From Bacteroidales bacterium (GTDB taxonomy: Bacteria > Bacteroidota > Bacteroidia > Bacteroidales > UBA932), in contig JAFXPV010000083.1 in assembly GCA_017527625.1 (NCBI GenBank), forward strand, positions 1-53,810: 53,810 bases of DNA, given 5' to 3'. Numbering within the stretch: the stretch's first letter is position 1; each line of letters opens with the position of its first letter. Below are positions 30,242-39,189 of the stretch, in pieces. The notes beneath the pieces were generated by a model. It saw nothing but the letters and a program-made list of their open reading frames with translations, ran no database searches and was not told where the DNA came from. A program made the translations under genes and the position numbers.

Positions 30242-31189
30242 TTACTTTGCCAACAATTGTTCGTATGTCACTTCTTTCTCCAGCATTCCGTATTCGACCA
30301 TCATATCGCTGGCCAGTTTTACCATATCAGGACGCAGGCGGAACTCGAGTTTGCCGGTCAGCTTGTCTTCCAGCATATCCAGCACTTCATTAAGCATAAG
30401 CTTCTGAAGGACCCTGTTGGTGGCGATATGGTTTTCCTGGACATATTTCATCACTATGTCCAGCGTCTCATTGGGGTGCTCTGCCGCCCATTCCCAACCT
30501 TTACGGCTGGCTGCGGCGAACTTTCGGGCTTGTTCCTTATGCTTGTTGTAGTAGTCGACAGTCATATACACGCCGTCTTCCTGGACATTGTAACCAGAAT
30601 CGCGGAAGCGGAACACCTCCTCCTCGGAAAGCTCATAGCCAGCCTGGATGATCTGATAATATTCATTATAGCTCATTGCCAGCGTAGCGTCCAGACCTCC
30701 TTTGATGAACAGGTTGACATTTGTAGCAAACGGAGTCCAGTCGTAGTCCAGTCCTTCCTTTATGCTCATACACTTGGCGAGCTGGCCGAAGCCTGCGCTC
30801 CAGATGCCCACGCGCTCACCTTTCTGCGTGAGCGGGTTCTTGCCGCGGCGGGATACGAGGACCATCGCATTGTTCATCGAGGTCTGAAGTATGTTCACCA
30901 ATGGAATGCCCCTGTCAATGATTTCCATAGCCTGGCAGAGCTGCAGCGTAGTTGCCTGGCTTTCATTGTCGCGGATACGTTTGATGGCTGTCAGCGTTGC
31001 AGTGGGGTGCACGATTTCGACGTCCAGTCCGGCCTCTTTATAGAAACCCATTTCCTGAGCGACGTAATATCCGGCGAACTGGGCCTGGGCGGTCCACTGA
31101 GGAGTGAATACCAGCCGCTCCTGGGCATATAATGCGACAGAAGCGGTTGCCAGCAGGATGACAGTGGCTACGCGTTGGAGGAACTTCAT
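30242..31189 (-). CDS. NMT1/THI5-like periplasmic substrate-binding protein
   Basis: This 315-residue periplasmic binding protein of the NMT1/THI5/SsuA type has a signal peptide (to about residue 22). FTPQWTAQAQFAGYYVAQEMGFYKEAGLDVEI is the family N-terminal signature, typical of pyrimidine-precursor binding proteins. No ABC permease or ATPase gene lies nearby. The gene overlaps the uracil permease gene upstream (ATGA) and is followed after four bases by the Cache-HAMP-SpoIIE phosphatase. Delivery of a ligand signal to the phosphatase sensor is therefore more plausible than import. The ligand is unknown; a pyrimidine-type compound is suggested by family and by the permease. Confidence 0.85.
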   Translation of the reverse strand: MKFLQRVATVILLATASVALYAQERLVFTPQWTAQAQFAGYYVAQEMGFYKEAGLDVEIVHPTATLTAIKRIRDNESQATTLQLCQAMEIIDRGIPLVNILQTSMNNAMVLVSRRGKNPLTQKGERVGIWSAGFGQLAKCMSIKEGLDYDWTPFATNVNLFIKGGLDATLAMSYNEYYQIIQAGYELSEEEVFRFRDSGYNVQEDGVYMTVDYYNKHKEQARKFAAASRKGWEWAAEHPNETLDIVMKYVQENHIATNRVLQKLMLNEVLDMLEDKLTGKLEFRLRPDMVKLASDMMVEYGMLEKEVTYEQLLAK

Positions 31190-32502
31190 TTCTCTTCGGG
31201 TGTATCTTCTTTGAATTCGTAGTCCTTGCCGGGCAGGATTGCATTGAGGATAACTCCTACCAATGCGGCTGTAGCGAGGCCTGAGAGAGTGGTGAAACCG
31301 ATAGGAAGAGCGTCGTTCGCACCGTACTTGATGCCGATGGCGAGCACGAGGATGAGGGCGGCGACGATTACGTTGCGCGAAGAGGTGAAGTCCACGTGGT
31401 TGTCAACCATATTGCGGACGCCGACTGCCGAAATCATACCGTATAGCACGAGAGAGACACCGCCGATGGTTGAGGCGGGCATTGCTCCGATGAGTGCGGA
31501 GAATTTAGGACAGAACGACAGTATGATGGCGAATATTGCTGCAAGTCTGATGACTCTCGGGTCGAAAACTTTTGTAAGGTTGAGTACGCCGGTGTTTTCT
31601 CCGTATGTCGTATTGGCGGGAGCTCCGAACAGAGAAGCCAGCATAGTGGCAAGACCGTCGCCCATAAGGGTGCGGTGGAGACCCGGGTCGCCCAGAAAAT
31701 TCTTGCCGACGGTTGAAGAGATGGCGCAGATGTCACCGATATGCTCCATCATCGTGGCCAGTGAAATCGGCACTATGGTTATGACAGCACTCACCAGAAG
31801 GCCCCAGTTGGGATTTTTGAAGACTGCGAAAACTGTGTCCTGCATCTTGAAGGGGAATCCGATCCAGGCGGCTTCCTTGACGGCGGAGAAGTCGCAGAGG
31901 CCGAAGCAGGCCGCAACGATGTATGAGCCGAGCACTCCCAGAAGGATGGGGAGGATTTTCACCATTCCTTTACCCCAGATATTGCAGACGATGATGATGA
32001 CGATGGCAAGCAATGCAATCCACCAGTTGGTCTGGCAGTTGTTTATTGCTGAACCGGAAAGGGTCAGACCGATGGCGATGATGATGGGGCCGGTGACGAT
32101 GGGAGGGAAGAAGCGCATCACTTTCTTGACTCCGAACGCTGCGATGAGGGCGGCAAGGACGAAATAAAGGATGCCGGCGCAGAAAACGCCGAAGCAGGCA
32201 TAAGGCAGCGACTGGGCAGCACTCATACCCTGGTCTGCTCCCATAGCGACTACCGAAGCGTAACCACCGAGGAATGCGAAAGAAGATCCCAGGAATGCCG
32301 GGACTTTCATCTTGGTGAGAAGATGGAAAATCAATGTGCCGATGCCTGCGAACAGCAATGTGGCAGACATTGACAGCCCGGTGAGGACAGGGACCAGGAC
32401 GGTGGCTCCGAACATAGCGAACATATGCTGGAGACCGAGGGTCAACATCCTGCCCAGGCCAAGCTTGTGGGCCTCATAAATGGGTTGGTGAGAGTGTTTC
32501 AT
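31186..32502 (-). CDS. uraA: Uracil/xanthine permease (nucleobase:cation symporter-2)
   Basis: This 438-residue inner-membrane transporter of the NCS2 family is expected to import uracil with protons. It shows 14 hydrophobic segments and NCS2 motifs: LGLQHMFAMFGATVLVP at the start, TTYGENTGVLNLTKVFDPR and the glutamate-bearing region before it (SLATMMEHIGD). Its length fits UraA (about 430). The product stop overlaps the start of the binding-protein gene by ATGA, so it heads a three-gene unit with the binding protein and SpoIIE phosphatase. Uracil rather than xanthine is inferred from the UraA-like N-terminus. Confidence 0.88.
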   Translation of the reverse strand: MKHSHQPIYEAHKLGLGRMLTLGLQHMFAMFGATVLVPVLTGLSMSATLLFAGIGTLIFHLLTKMKVPAFLGSSFAFLGGYASVVAMGADQGMSAAQSLPYACFGVFCAGILYFVLAALIAAFGVKKVMRFFPPIVTGPIIIAIGLTLSGSAINNCQTNWWIALLAIVIIIVCNIWGKGMVKILPILLGVLGSYIVAACFGLCDFSAVKEAAWIGFPFKMQDTVFAVFKNPNWGLLVSAVITIVPISLATMMEHIGDICAISSTVGKNFLGDPGLHRTLMGDGLATMLASLFGAPANTTYGENTGVLNLTKVFDPRVIRLAAIFAIILSFCPKFSALIGAMPASTIGGVSLVLYGMISAVGVRNMVDNHVDFTSSRNVIVAALILVLAIGIKYGANDALPIGFTTLSGLATAALVGVILNAILPGKDYEFKEDTPEEK

Positions 32503-32526
32503 AGTTTAAGTTTTTAGTATTCTGTC

Positions 32527-34269
32527 TTACTTGACATCCTTGGCGGCCAAAGTGCTCTGTGAGATATTGATGATGAAGTCACCCATCTTCTCGAGGCCGT
32601 TGACTACGTCCATATAGAAGGAGCCGGTCTCGTAAGGATAGCTGCGGTCTTCAAGGCTGGCCAGATGTTCTTCCCTGAGAAGGTCACGATATGAGTTGAT
32701 ACGCTCTTCGGCGCGCTCTGCGTTCGAAATGTCCTTCAGTTTGACCAGGGGCGTCTCGAGATTGAAGTGCATCTGCTCGAAGGCTTCGTCGACCAGAGTG
32801 GCCATACGGTCGATCTTTGTGACCATATCGGGAGTGAAAGGCTTCTTGTGCGCCCAGGCCCTTGCAATCGACCGGCCGATGCTCTCTCCGCTGTCGCCCA
32901 GGGATTCCATCTCACCGATGATGCGGTAGAAACTGCGTACCCTGACGATACCTTCGTAGCTGGTATCACCCTTCGAAACCTGGGACAGATATGTGGCGAT
33001 TTCCTTCTCCACCTGGTCGGTTATCTCCTCATATTTTATGAGTTTGGCGTTCCACTGCTCGAAGTCGTTCTCGCTGGTGGCGTCGGCGGCATTCTTGATG
33101 AAGCCTACAACCCGCCGGCACAGGTCGCCGTAACGTACGATCTCCAGTTTCGCTGAGTTGAGGGCGAGGTCACCGGTCTGCATAACCGCGTTGGCTCCGA
33201 TATACTTGAGCCTGTAGGTCTCTTCCTCCGATTCCTTGTTGGGTACCATCCACTTCACTATCTTCTCTATCTGAGGGATGAACCACACGAGGATGAGGGT
33301 GTTTATGATATTGAACAAGGTGTGCAGGGTGGCCACGCTGTAGGGCAGGGAGGCGACCAGAGCTTCGCGGGTGGCTGCATCAGCCATCGCGAAATCAGTC
33401 ATATAAGGGTTGGGAAAACCGAACAGGGTGACTATCTTGCCTATGAAGCTCAAAAAAGGTCTGAAGAGACAGGTGACCCACACAACTCCGAACAAGTTGA
33501 ACAGCAGGTGGGCGCGGGCAGTGCGTCGGGCGCTGACGTTCGCCACCGAAGCAGCGATGTTCGAAGTAATGGTGGTTCCGATGTTCTCGCCGAGCACCAT
33601 AGCGGCAGCCATAGTGAAAGGAATGTAGCCCTGAGCTACAAGCACCATCGTGATGGCCATCGTGGCAGCTGAAGACTGCAGCATCAGGGTCATACAGGCG
33701 CCTGCGACCATAAACAGAAGTATGCTGCCGAAGCCCCAGCCGGTGAGTCCCCCGAGAAAATGTCTCACGGGGTCGTTGTCGAGCAGGACGGTTGACGTCT
33801 CCCTCAGAGTGGCAAGACCCAGGAACAGCAGGGCGAAACCCATCAGGAATTCACCCATATCCGTGCGCTTCTTGCTCTTCGACACGAAAAGCAGGTAGGC
33901 GAAGAACATCAGGGGAACTGCGATGGCTCCCAGGCTGAAGCTGCCTCCGCCGAAGCTGAGGGCAAAGATCCACGCGGTCACCGTGGTGCCGATGTTGGCA
34001 CCCATAATCACGGAAATCGCAGTGGCCAGTCCCAGCAGACCGGCGTTCACGAAGCTGACGAGCATCAGGGTCGTGGCGGTTGAACTTTGTACGAGGGCTG
34101 TGACTCCGATACCGGTGAGGATACCTTTGAAGGTGTTGGAAGTCATCTTGGCCATAAAGTGACGCATCCGGTCACCGGCCATTTTCTGCAAACCACCGCT
34201 CATCAGGGACATTCCGTATAGAAACATTCCCAAAGAGCCGAGAAGGGTCAGAATCTGCAGTACTAGCAT
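32527..34269 (-). CDS. Na+/phosphate cotransporter with PhoU-like domain
   Basis: This 580-residue member of the NptA/Na-Pi cotransporter II family has two inverted repeats with the hallmark QSSTATT and QSSAATM motifs plus GANIGTT and GENIGTT (residues about 60-240), used for sodium-coupled phosphate transport across the inner membrane. After about residue 350 a soluble helical PhoU-like region follows (to the end; FYRIIGEMESLGDSGESIGR, GLEKMGDFIINIS). This architecture is standard for bacterial YjbB-type proteins. It is transcribed in the minus-strand run between uraA and the patatin gene. Confidence 0.9.
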   Translation of the reverse strand: MLVLQILTLLGSLGMFLYGMSLMSGGLQKMAGDRMRHFMAKMTSNTFKGILTGIGVTALVQSSTATTLMLVSFVNAGLLGLATAISVIMGANIGTTVTAWIFALSFGGGSFSLGAIAVPLMFFAYLLFVSKSKKRTDMGEFLMGFALLFLGLATLRETSTVLLDNDPVRHFLGGLTGWGFGSILLFMVAGACMTLMLQSSAATMAITMVLVAQGYIPFTMAAAMVLGENIGTTITSNIAASVANVSARRTARAHLLFNLFGVVWVTCLFRPFLSFIGKIVTLFGFPNPYMTDFAMADAATREALVASLPYSVATLHTLFNIINTLILVWFIPQIEKIVKWMVPNKESEEETYRLKYIGANAVMQTGDLALNSAKLEIVRYGDLCRRVVGFIKNAADATSENDFEQWNAKLIKYEEITDQVEKEIATYLSQVSKGDTSYEGIVRVRSFYRIIGEMESLGDSGESIGRSIARAWAHKKPFTPDMVTKIDRMATLVDEAFEQMHFNLETPLVKLKDISNAERAEERINSYRDLLREEHLASLEDRSYPYETGSFYMDVVNGLEKMGDFIINISQSTLAAKDVK

Positions 34270-34312
34270 CCTGTATATGTGTGGTTAGATGTGTATAAAT
34301 ATAGTATAATTA

Positions 34313-36652
34313 TCAGAAAATGTATCCTGCGTTAACATATACCTCTGTGCGGTGCCAAAGTGACGACCAGTGCAGCTGTATGCTGAGAGGTCCGATGAAT
34401 GAATCGTAAGACAGCTTCAGTCCCGCGCCGTGGACATCGTATTGGCTGTGACTCTTATTGGCGTAGTCGAAGTCGGTCGCCGTGATGCCGTAGTTGTACA
34501 TAGCATAAGCGTAGAACTTGGGAGAGAGTTTCACCCTCGCGTCAAGCCTTGCGGCCGCAAGCCAGTCGTATGCCAGGGCGGCATCCACCATACCCACGAA
34601 AGGAACCTGCGTTTCAAAGTATCTGCCGGAGAAATCTCCTCCGATGGCATTGCCGAGAGGGGTGGCGAAAAATCCGTTGTTGTCATTCATAATGGATCTC
34701 AGGTAGAATGACGTCTCCAACGCAAACTTTTCTCCTATGGGAATTGCGCCCAGGAAATCATAGGCTACAGTGAACGGTCCGCCTGACGATGCAGGATCTT
34801 CAAAGAAGTCCTGTTTGAGCGAATATTTGAGAGCCAGGCTGGTCTTTATTCCGCGGGTGGGATAGTAAGCGTTGTCCAGCACGTCATAGTCCAGCTTGCC
34901 GTGAAGTTCCAATGTATGGTTCTGTGGCTCTTTCATAACGTCTGCCATAAGCTCGTCGGTACTTTGGTACAATTTATAGCGGCTGTACCTCAGGCCCAGA
35001 TTCGCGGTGAAGAATTTCGAATAGGTCTCCTTGATGAAAATATCCGACTGCGTGCGGTGGTATCCGTCGAAACTTGCGAAAGGAGTGGTACCCGGGATAG
35101 TATAGTTCAGTCCGAGATTCTTGAATGAGTAGCTTACGCCTACCGTAGGGAAATAATAAGGTACATACAGCAACTGTGCCTCGTATTTAGGATAATATCC
35201 GAGCCTGCCGTTGAGATTGAGCCTTACGGTATTCATCCTGTGGGCGTTCAGCCCGGCTTCGACAAGGATGTTTGCCGCCTCGTCGTTGTCGTAGCGTATA
35301 CCGAGTCCGAGCTGGTGGGGCGGTCTCTTGTTGAGGTCGAATACCAGCCTGTACTTGTCCCCGTCGTTCTCAAAATGATAGGATATATCTCTGTAAACGC
35401 CAGTTCCGGAAAAGATGGAGAGCGCCCTGTCGACATCTTCGCCCGTAATTGTGGTCTTGTTCTTGAGGCGGGTCTTGAGCAGAAGCCATCTGCGGTCACG
35501 CTCGCTGACGCCGTTGATCACTATGTCAGACAGTTCGAAAGTGGTCTTGTACATATTGACTGCCTTCGGAATATCCTTGCGGGAATAGTCAGGGGCGTAC
35601 TTGTCGATAATCTGCTTGACCTTGAGGAGCTCGGGCATATGTTTCAGCGCGGCGTTGTAGCCTCTGTCAATAAGTGTGTCTATTGACGCACTGTCGAAAC
35701 TCAGGGAACCGTAACCGCTTATGTCGGGGACTATGAGCACGTCGCACATCTCGGAGTGCTCCACGTGGGATTCGTTTGTCGATATGTTGAGGAACTGCTG
35801 CAGGATCTGGGGCAGGGAACGGGTGTTGTCAGCCTCGTGTACGCCCTTGTCGCTCACGTCCACTCCGATGATTATGTCGGCTCCCATAGCCTTGCAGACA
35901 TCTGTCGGGAAATTGTTGCGGAAACCTCCGTCGATCAGAATCATATCTCCCATATTGACAGGAGCGAAGACGCCGGGGATCGCCATAGAGGCCCTGATGG
36001 CCGTGGGCAGCTTGCCGCTGTGGAATACAATCTCATTGTTGGTGATAAGGTCGACGGCGACGCAGGCGAAGGGAATCGGAAGGTCGGCGAAGTCGATGGA
36101 GTCCTGATATCCGACGCTGAGGCCGGTAAACAGGTTGAGGACATTCTGCCCGTTGATCACTCCGGCGGGAAGGCTTGTGGTGAAGTCCCTCATACTGGAG
36201 GCATTGCTCTCCTTGTGGCTGTCAAGATTGTCAAGCAGGCCGAGGCCGGTGCTGAAAGGAATATCCAGCAGGATATGTTCGTTGGTCCATTTTCTCTGGG
36301 TCGACAGTTCGCTGCGCTGGACTGTGTTGCTCATATATATCGACCAGTCCATACCGCGGATGATGGTGTCCATCTCCGCTGCGCTGTATCCGAGGGAATA
36401 CATACTGCCCATTATGGAACCCATACTTGTGCCGGTGACGTAGTCAACCTGGATGCCGAGGTCCTCGAGAACCTTCAGGACACCGATATGGGCCGAACCT
36501 TTGGCGCCGCCGCCACTGAGCACGAGGCCTATCTTGGGCCTGGCGACACTGTTGTTCAGCAAGGAGTCAAGTCTTTCCGCAGCATTGCCGCTGATGGCAC
36601 ACGATAACGATATCAGCAGTACGGCGAAGAGTTTTGCGGAAACAGATTTCAT
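34313..36652 (-). CDS. Patatin-like phospholipase fused to POTRA/Omp85 barrel
   Basis: This 779-residue protein resembles PlpD-type autotransported lipases. A signal peptide (to about residue 25) precedes a patatin domain (about 40-300) with the oxyanion loop SGGGAKG, nucleophile GTSMGS (Ser76) and catalytic dyad Asp in IDGGFRNNFP (Asp241). A single POTRA-like domain (about 375-445; FELSDIVINGVSERDR) leads into a 16-strand Omp85-type barrel (about 450-779) that ends YVNAGYIF, a typical BAM-recognised terminus. Related proteins hydrolyse phospholipids at or outside the outer membrane. It is preceded by the DUF819 gene with 14 bases between them. Confidence 0.92.
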   Translation of the reverse strand: MKSVSAKLFAVLLISLSCAISGNAAERLDSLLNNSVARPKIGLVLSGGGAKGSAHIGVLKVLEDLGIQVDYVTGTSMGSIMGSMYSLGYSAAEMDTIIRGMDWSIYMSNTVQRSELSTQRKWTNEHILLDIPFSTGLGLLDNLDSHKESNASSMRDFTTSLPAGVINGQNVLNLFTGLSVGYQDSIDFADLPIPFACVAVDLITNNEIVFHSGKLPTAIRASMAIPGVFAPVNMGDMILIDGGFRNNFPTDVCKAMGADIIIGVDVSDKGVHEADNTRSLPQILQQFLNISTNESHVEHSEMCDVLIVPDISGYGSLSFDSASIDTLIDRGYNAALKHMPELLKVKQIIDKYAPDYSRKDIPKAVNMYKTTFELSDIVINGVSERDRRWLLLKTRLKNKTTITGEDVDRALSIFSGTGVYRDISYHFENDGDKYRLVFDLNKRPPHQLGLGIRYDNDEAANILVEAGLNAHRMNTVRLNLNGRLGYYPKYEAQLLYVPYYFPTVGVSYSFKNLGLNYTIPGTTPFASFDGYHRTQSDIFIKETYSKFFTANLGLRYSRYKLYQSTDELMADVMKEPQNHTLELHGKLDYDVLDNAYYPTRGIKTSLALKYSLKQDFFEDPASSGGPFTVAYDFLGAIPIGEKFALETSFYLRSIMNDNNGFFATPLGNAIGGDFSGRYFETQVPFVGMVDAALAYDWLAAARLDARVKLSPKFYAYAMYNYGITATDFDYANKSHSQYDVHGAGLKLSYDSFIGPLSIQLHWSSLWHRTEVYVNAGYIF

Positions 36653-36666
36653 AGCGCTTCTATTTT

Positions 36667-37833
36667 TTATACCAGAAGATTATAGATGAAGAACCCCAGG
36701 TAATTACCCAACGCAAAACCTATGATGCCGACTGTGATGCCGGGCACGAGCACTTTCTTGTTGTTCATTGCAGTAACTACGATAGGAACGAAGGGCGGCG
36801 AGTTGATGAGAGATACCGAAGTGGCTATCATCATATCGGCGTCGACCTTGAGCAGCTTTGACAAGATCACCTGCAGCAGCAGCGACACGAAAATAACGAA
36901 GAACAGGAACAGGAAAGCATAAAGACCTTCGCGTATGTTCAGCTTCGTGACATCGGCCATAGAGGCTATCGTGATGGAGAATATGTATATGAGGTAAAGA
37001 CCGAGGTCGTAACTTAATGTCAGTTTCTTGACGGGTTTGGTGTTGGCGGCGATCAGGGCGAAGGTGCTTATGCCGAGGATGAATATCGGCATAAACCATC
37101 CCTTCGGGAACAGTTTGGTGAGCAGGAATGCCAGACCTACACAGATTATGACGGCAACCAGGATCCTCCACACCTGACCCCAGCCTTTGGCTGTCTTCAG
37201 GGCCGCGTACGGATTCTTGTTGCCCTCGATGATCTGCTCGTTGACTTCCACTTTGGCACCGGCCTTGGCTGCATCGTCGCCGTGCGACTTATTCTTCAGA
37301 AATTTGCGGAAAAGGCGGATTCCGAAGCTCAGCAGGAAGATGAAATAGAGGAAGCAGACGAGCATATCGTAGCTGTTGAGCATCACGAAGGTCTCGCTGG
37401 GCACGTTGAGCAGAAGCTGCAGGGATGCCATATTGATGGTGCCTCCTGTCTCGCAACCGGTGATCAGCGCGGCTATCTCAGGCGCCTGTGTTCCGATGTG
37501 TCTTCCGAAGAGCCAGTATCCGAGGAAGATGGAAGTTATTATAGCCACCAGGCCGGCAATCAGGGAACGGAAGATGCCCTTGAGGCTGTCCCTGGTGAGC
37601 GCGCAGGCGAACAGCATCATAGGGAGGGCTACGGGGATGAGGGCGTTGGTCAGGGTCTCTTTAAGCCCGTAGTTTCCTTCGTTGATCCAAGGCAGGTTGC
37701 CGATGATGACACCCAGGATGTACAGGATCAGGATGGGGCCGATCTTGCCCAGGAACGGAACCTTGTTGCAAAGGCGGAGGATAAGGGCAGGAGTCAGGCA
37801 GAAGACCAGGACAAGGATGATTTTTGAAACCAT
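36667..37833 (-). CDS. DUF819-family membrane protein
   Basis: This 388-residue polytopic inner-membrane protein has about ten hydrophobic segments. The glycine-rich ITGCETGGTINMASL region and overall layout fit the DUF819 (YjcL-like) family, distantly related to sodium-coupled transporters; substrate unknown. A hydrophilic loop with charged residues (KNKSHGDDAAKAGAKVEVNEQ) occurs mid-protein. It lies between the patatin-Omp85 gene and the deoxynucleoside kinase gene on the same strand, so it is probably part of the same long transcript. Confidence 0.8.
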   Translation of the reverse strand: MVSKIILVLVFCLTPALILRLCNKVPFLGKIGPILILYILGVIIGNLPWINEGNYGLKETLTNALIPVALPMMLFACALTRDSLKGIFRSLIAGLVAIITSIFLGYWLFGRHIGTQAPEIAALITGCETGGTINMASLQLLLNVPSETFVMLNSYDMLVCFLYFIFLLSFGIRLFRKFLKNKSHGDDAAKAGAKVEVNEQIIEGNKNPYAALKTAKGWGQVWRILVAVIICVGLAFLLTKLFPKGWFMPIFILGISTFALIAANTKPVKKLTLSYDLGLYLIYIFSITIASMADVTKLNIREGLYAFLFLFFVIFVSLLLQVILSKLLKVDADMMIATSVSLINSPPFVPIVVTAMNNKKVLVPGITVGIIGFALGNYLGFFIYNLLV

Positions 37834-37855
37834 TTGAGAATTAATTGTGACTGGA

Positions 37856-38470
37856 TCAGAAGAGCCCGTGAAGCTGGGCGTCGATCAAGTCTGTTACGGT
37901 ATTGAAATCATCGACGTTCTCTCCGAAGCGGAGACGGTCGACATCAACGATCAGCAGCTTGCCGTCGTTGTATTCGTTTATCCATTTCTCATAGCGCTCG
38001 TGGAGGCCGGTGAGGTAGTCGATGCGGATGCTGTTCTCATATTCGCGTCCGCGTTTGTGGATGTTGTTGACTATGTTGGGAATGCTGCTGCGCAGGTATA
38101 TAAGCAGGTCGGGCGGACGCACCAGTGAGATCATCAGATCGAAAAGCTCCTGATAGTTGTCGAAGTCGCGGCTCGACATCAGGCCCATATCGTGGAGGTT
38201 GGGGGCGAAGATGCAGGCGTCCTCGTAGATGGTGCGGTCCTGCACGATGACGTCTTTGCTCTTGCTGATCTCGACTATGTCGCGGAAACGCTTGTTCAGG
38301 AAATAAATCTGGAGGTTGAAGGACCACCGTTCCATATCTTCATAGAAGTCTGCCAGATAGGGGTTGAAATCAACGGGTTCGAAACGGGCAGTCCAATGAT
38401 AATGATTGGCAAGAAGCTGGGTCAGGGTAGTCTTTCCGCTGCCTATGTTGCCGGCTATCGCAATGTGCAT
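37856..38470 (-). CDS. Deoxynucleoside kinase
   Basis: This 204-residue kinase of the deoxyadenosine/deoxyguanosine kinase family phosphorylates salvaged deoxynucleosides with ATP. Motifs: P-loop GNIGSGKTT (about 8-16), EPVDFNPYLADFYED, QDRTIYEDA (the DRS/ERS-like catalytic Asp-Arg), and the lid region HKRGREYE. I chose ATG 38470 because it places the P-loop strand at the N-terminus; the 11 upstream codons in frame lack a credible start. It is divergent from the metallo-hydrolase gene, with a TAAATTTG box 31 bases upstream. The ATG contains one of only two CATG sites outside the two islands. Confidence 0.88.
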   Translation of the reverse strand: MHIAIAGNIGSGKTTLTQLLANHYHWTARFEPVDFNPYLADFYEDMERWSFNLQIYFLNKRFRDIVEISKSKDVIVQDRTIYEDACIFAPNLHDMGLMSSRDFDNYQELFDLMISLVRPPDLLIYLRSSIPNIVNNIHKRGREYENSIRIDYLTGLHERYEKWINEYNDGKLLIVDVDRLRFGENVDDFNTVTDLIDAQLHGLF

Positions 38471-38500
38471 GGCGAATAGTGTTTGTATTTTGTTATCACA

Positions 38501-38529
38501 CAAATTTACAAACTCTTTTCGTATTTTTG
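38501..38529. promoter_or_regulatory. Divergent -7 boxes between kinase and hydrolase genes
   Basis: On the minus strand TAAATTTG (38508-38501) serves the deoxynucleoside kinase. On the plus strand TATTTTTG (38522-38529) precedes the hydrolase ATG by five bases. The two boxes lie 13 bases apart, so polymerases would compete for the region. Confidence 0.55.
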
Positions 38530-38534
38530 TGAAA

Positions 38535-39188
38535 ATGGAAGAACCGAAAATGCGCGATTTGAAAACTTTTTACGTCAACTCTCTGAGGGAATGCCTGTAT
38601 GTGCTTTCCTCCGCAGACAAGGAATGTGTAATAGTGGATCCCGGTTGCCAGAACGACAGGGAGAGGGCCAGGGTGGATGACTATATCGCCGAGCAAGGGC
38701 TGACGCCAGTATGCATACTGCTGACCCACGCGCATTTCGACCACGTGCTGTCAGTTCCCCACTTCGCTGCGAAGTACGGCATCCCGGCCGTGATGAATGC
38801 GGCCGACTGCGGGCTGCTGTCCCACCTCAGGGACTACACCAACCTCTTCGGACTGGAGTACCTGCCGATGGACAAAGTGGAGTTCCGATATGTCTGCGAC
38901 GGCGACGAAATCTCCTATGCCGGCTTCACTTTCAAGGTCGTCGGCACACCCGGACATACCAACGGCGGGGTATGCTACCTTGAGGAGAAGGAGAGGGTGA
39001 TGTTCAGCGGGGATACTCTCTTCCAGGGCAGTATCGGCCGTACCGATTTCGAAGAGAGCGGAGAGGAGGATATGTGTATGTCGCTGGAAAAACTCAAGCG
39101 GCTAGACAAGGACATCGCCGTTTATCCCGGCCACGGATATCCTACGACAATAGATGAAGAGCTGAAGACCAACCCATACCTGCGCTGA
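38535..39188 (+). CDS. Metallo-beta-lactamase-fold hydrolase (glyoxalase II-like)
   Basis: This 217-residue cytoplasmic metallo-hydrolase carries the metal motif THAHFDH (HxHxDH), then GTPGHTNGG, a bridging Asp in FSGDTLFQGSIGRTD and a final His in VYPGHGYPT. These are the ligands of the glyoxalase II/YcbL branch, which hydrolyses thioesters such as lactoylglutathione analogues. ATG 38535 follows a promoter box by five bases; ATG 38550 (MRDLKTFYV) would also fit the fold and removes an odd charged leader. One base separates its stop from uvrA, so the two are co-transcribed. Confidence 0.87.
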   Translation: MEEPKMRDLKTFYVNSLRECLYVLSSADKECVIVDPGCQNDRERARVDDYIAEQGLTPVCILLTHAHFDHVLSVPHFAAKYGIPAVMNAADCGLLSHLRDYTNLFGLEYLPMDKVEFRYVCDGDEISYAGFTFKVVGTPGHTNGGVCYLEEKERVMFSGDTLFQGSIGRTDFEESGEEDMCMSLEKLKRLDKDIAVYPGHGYPTTIDEELKTNPYLR

Positions 39189-39189
39189 A

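Noticed and set aside
31226..32167. Plus-strand frame of 313 codons opposite uraA
   Set aside because: Pro/Thr/Arg/Met-rich antisense translation of a clear uracil permease; no start signal.
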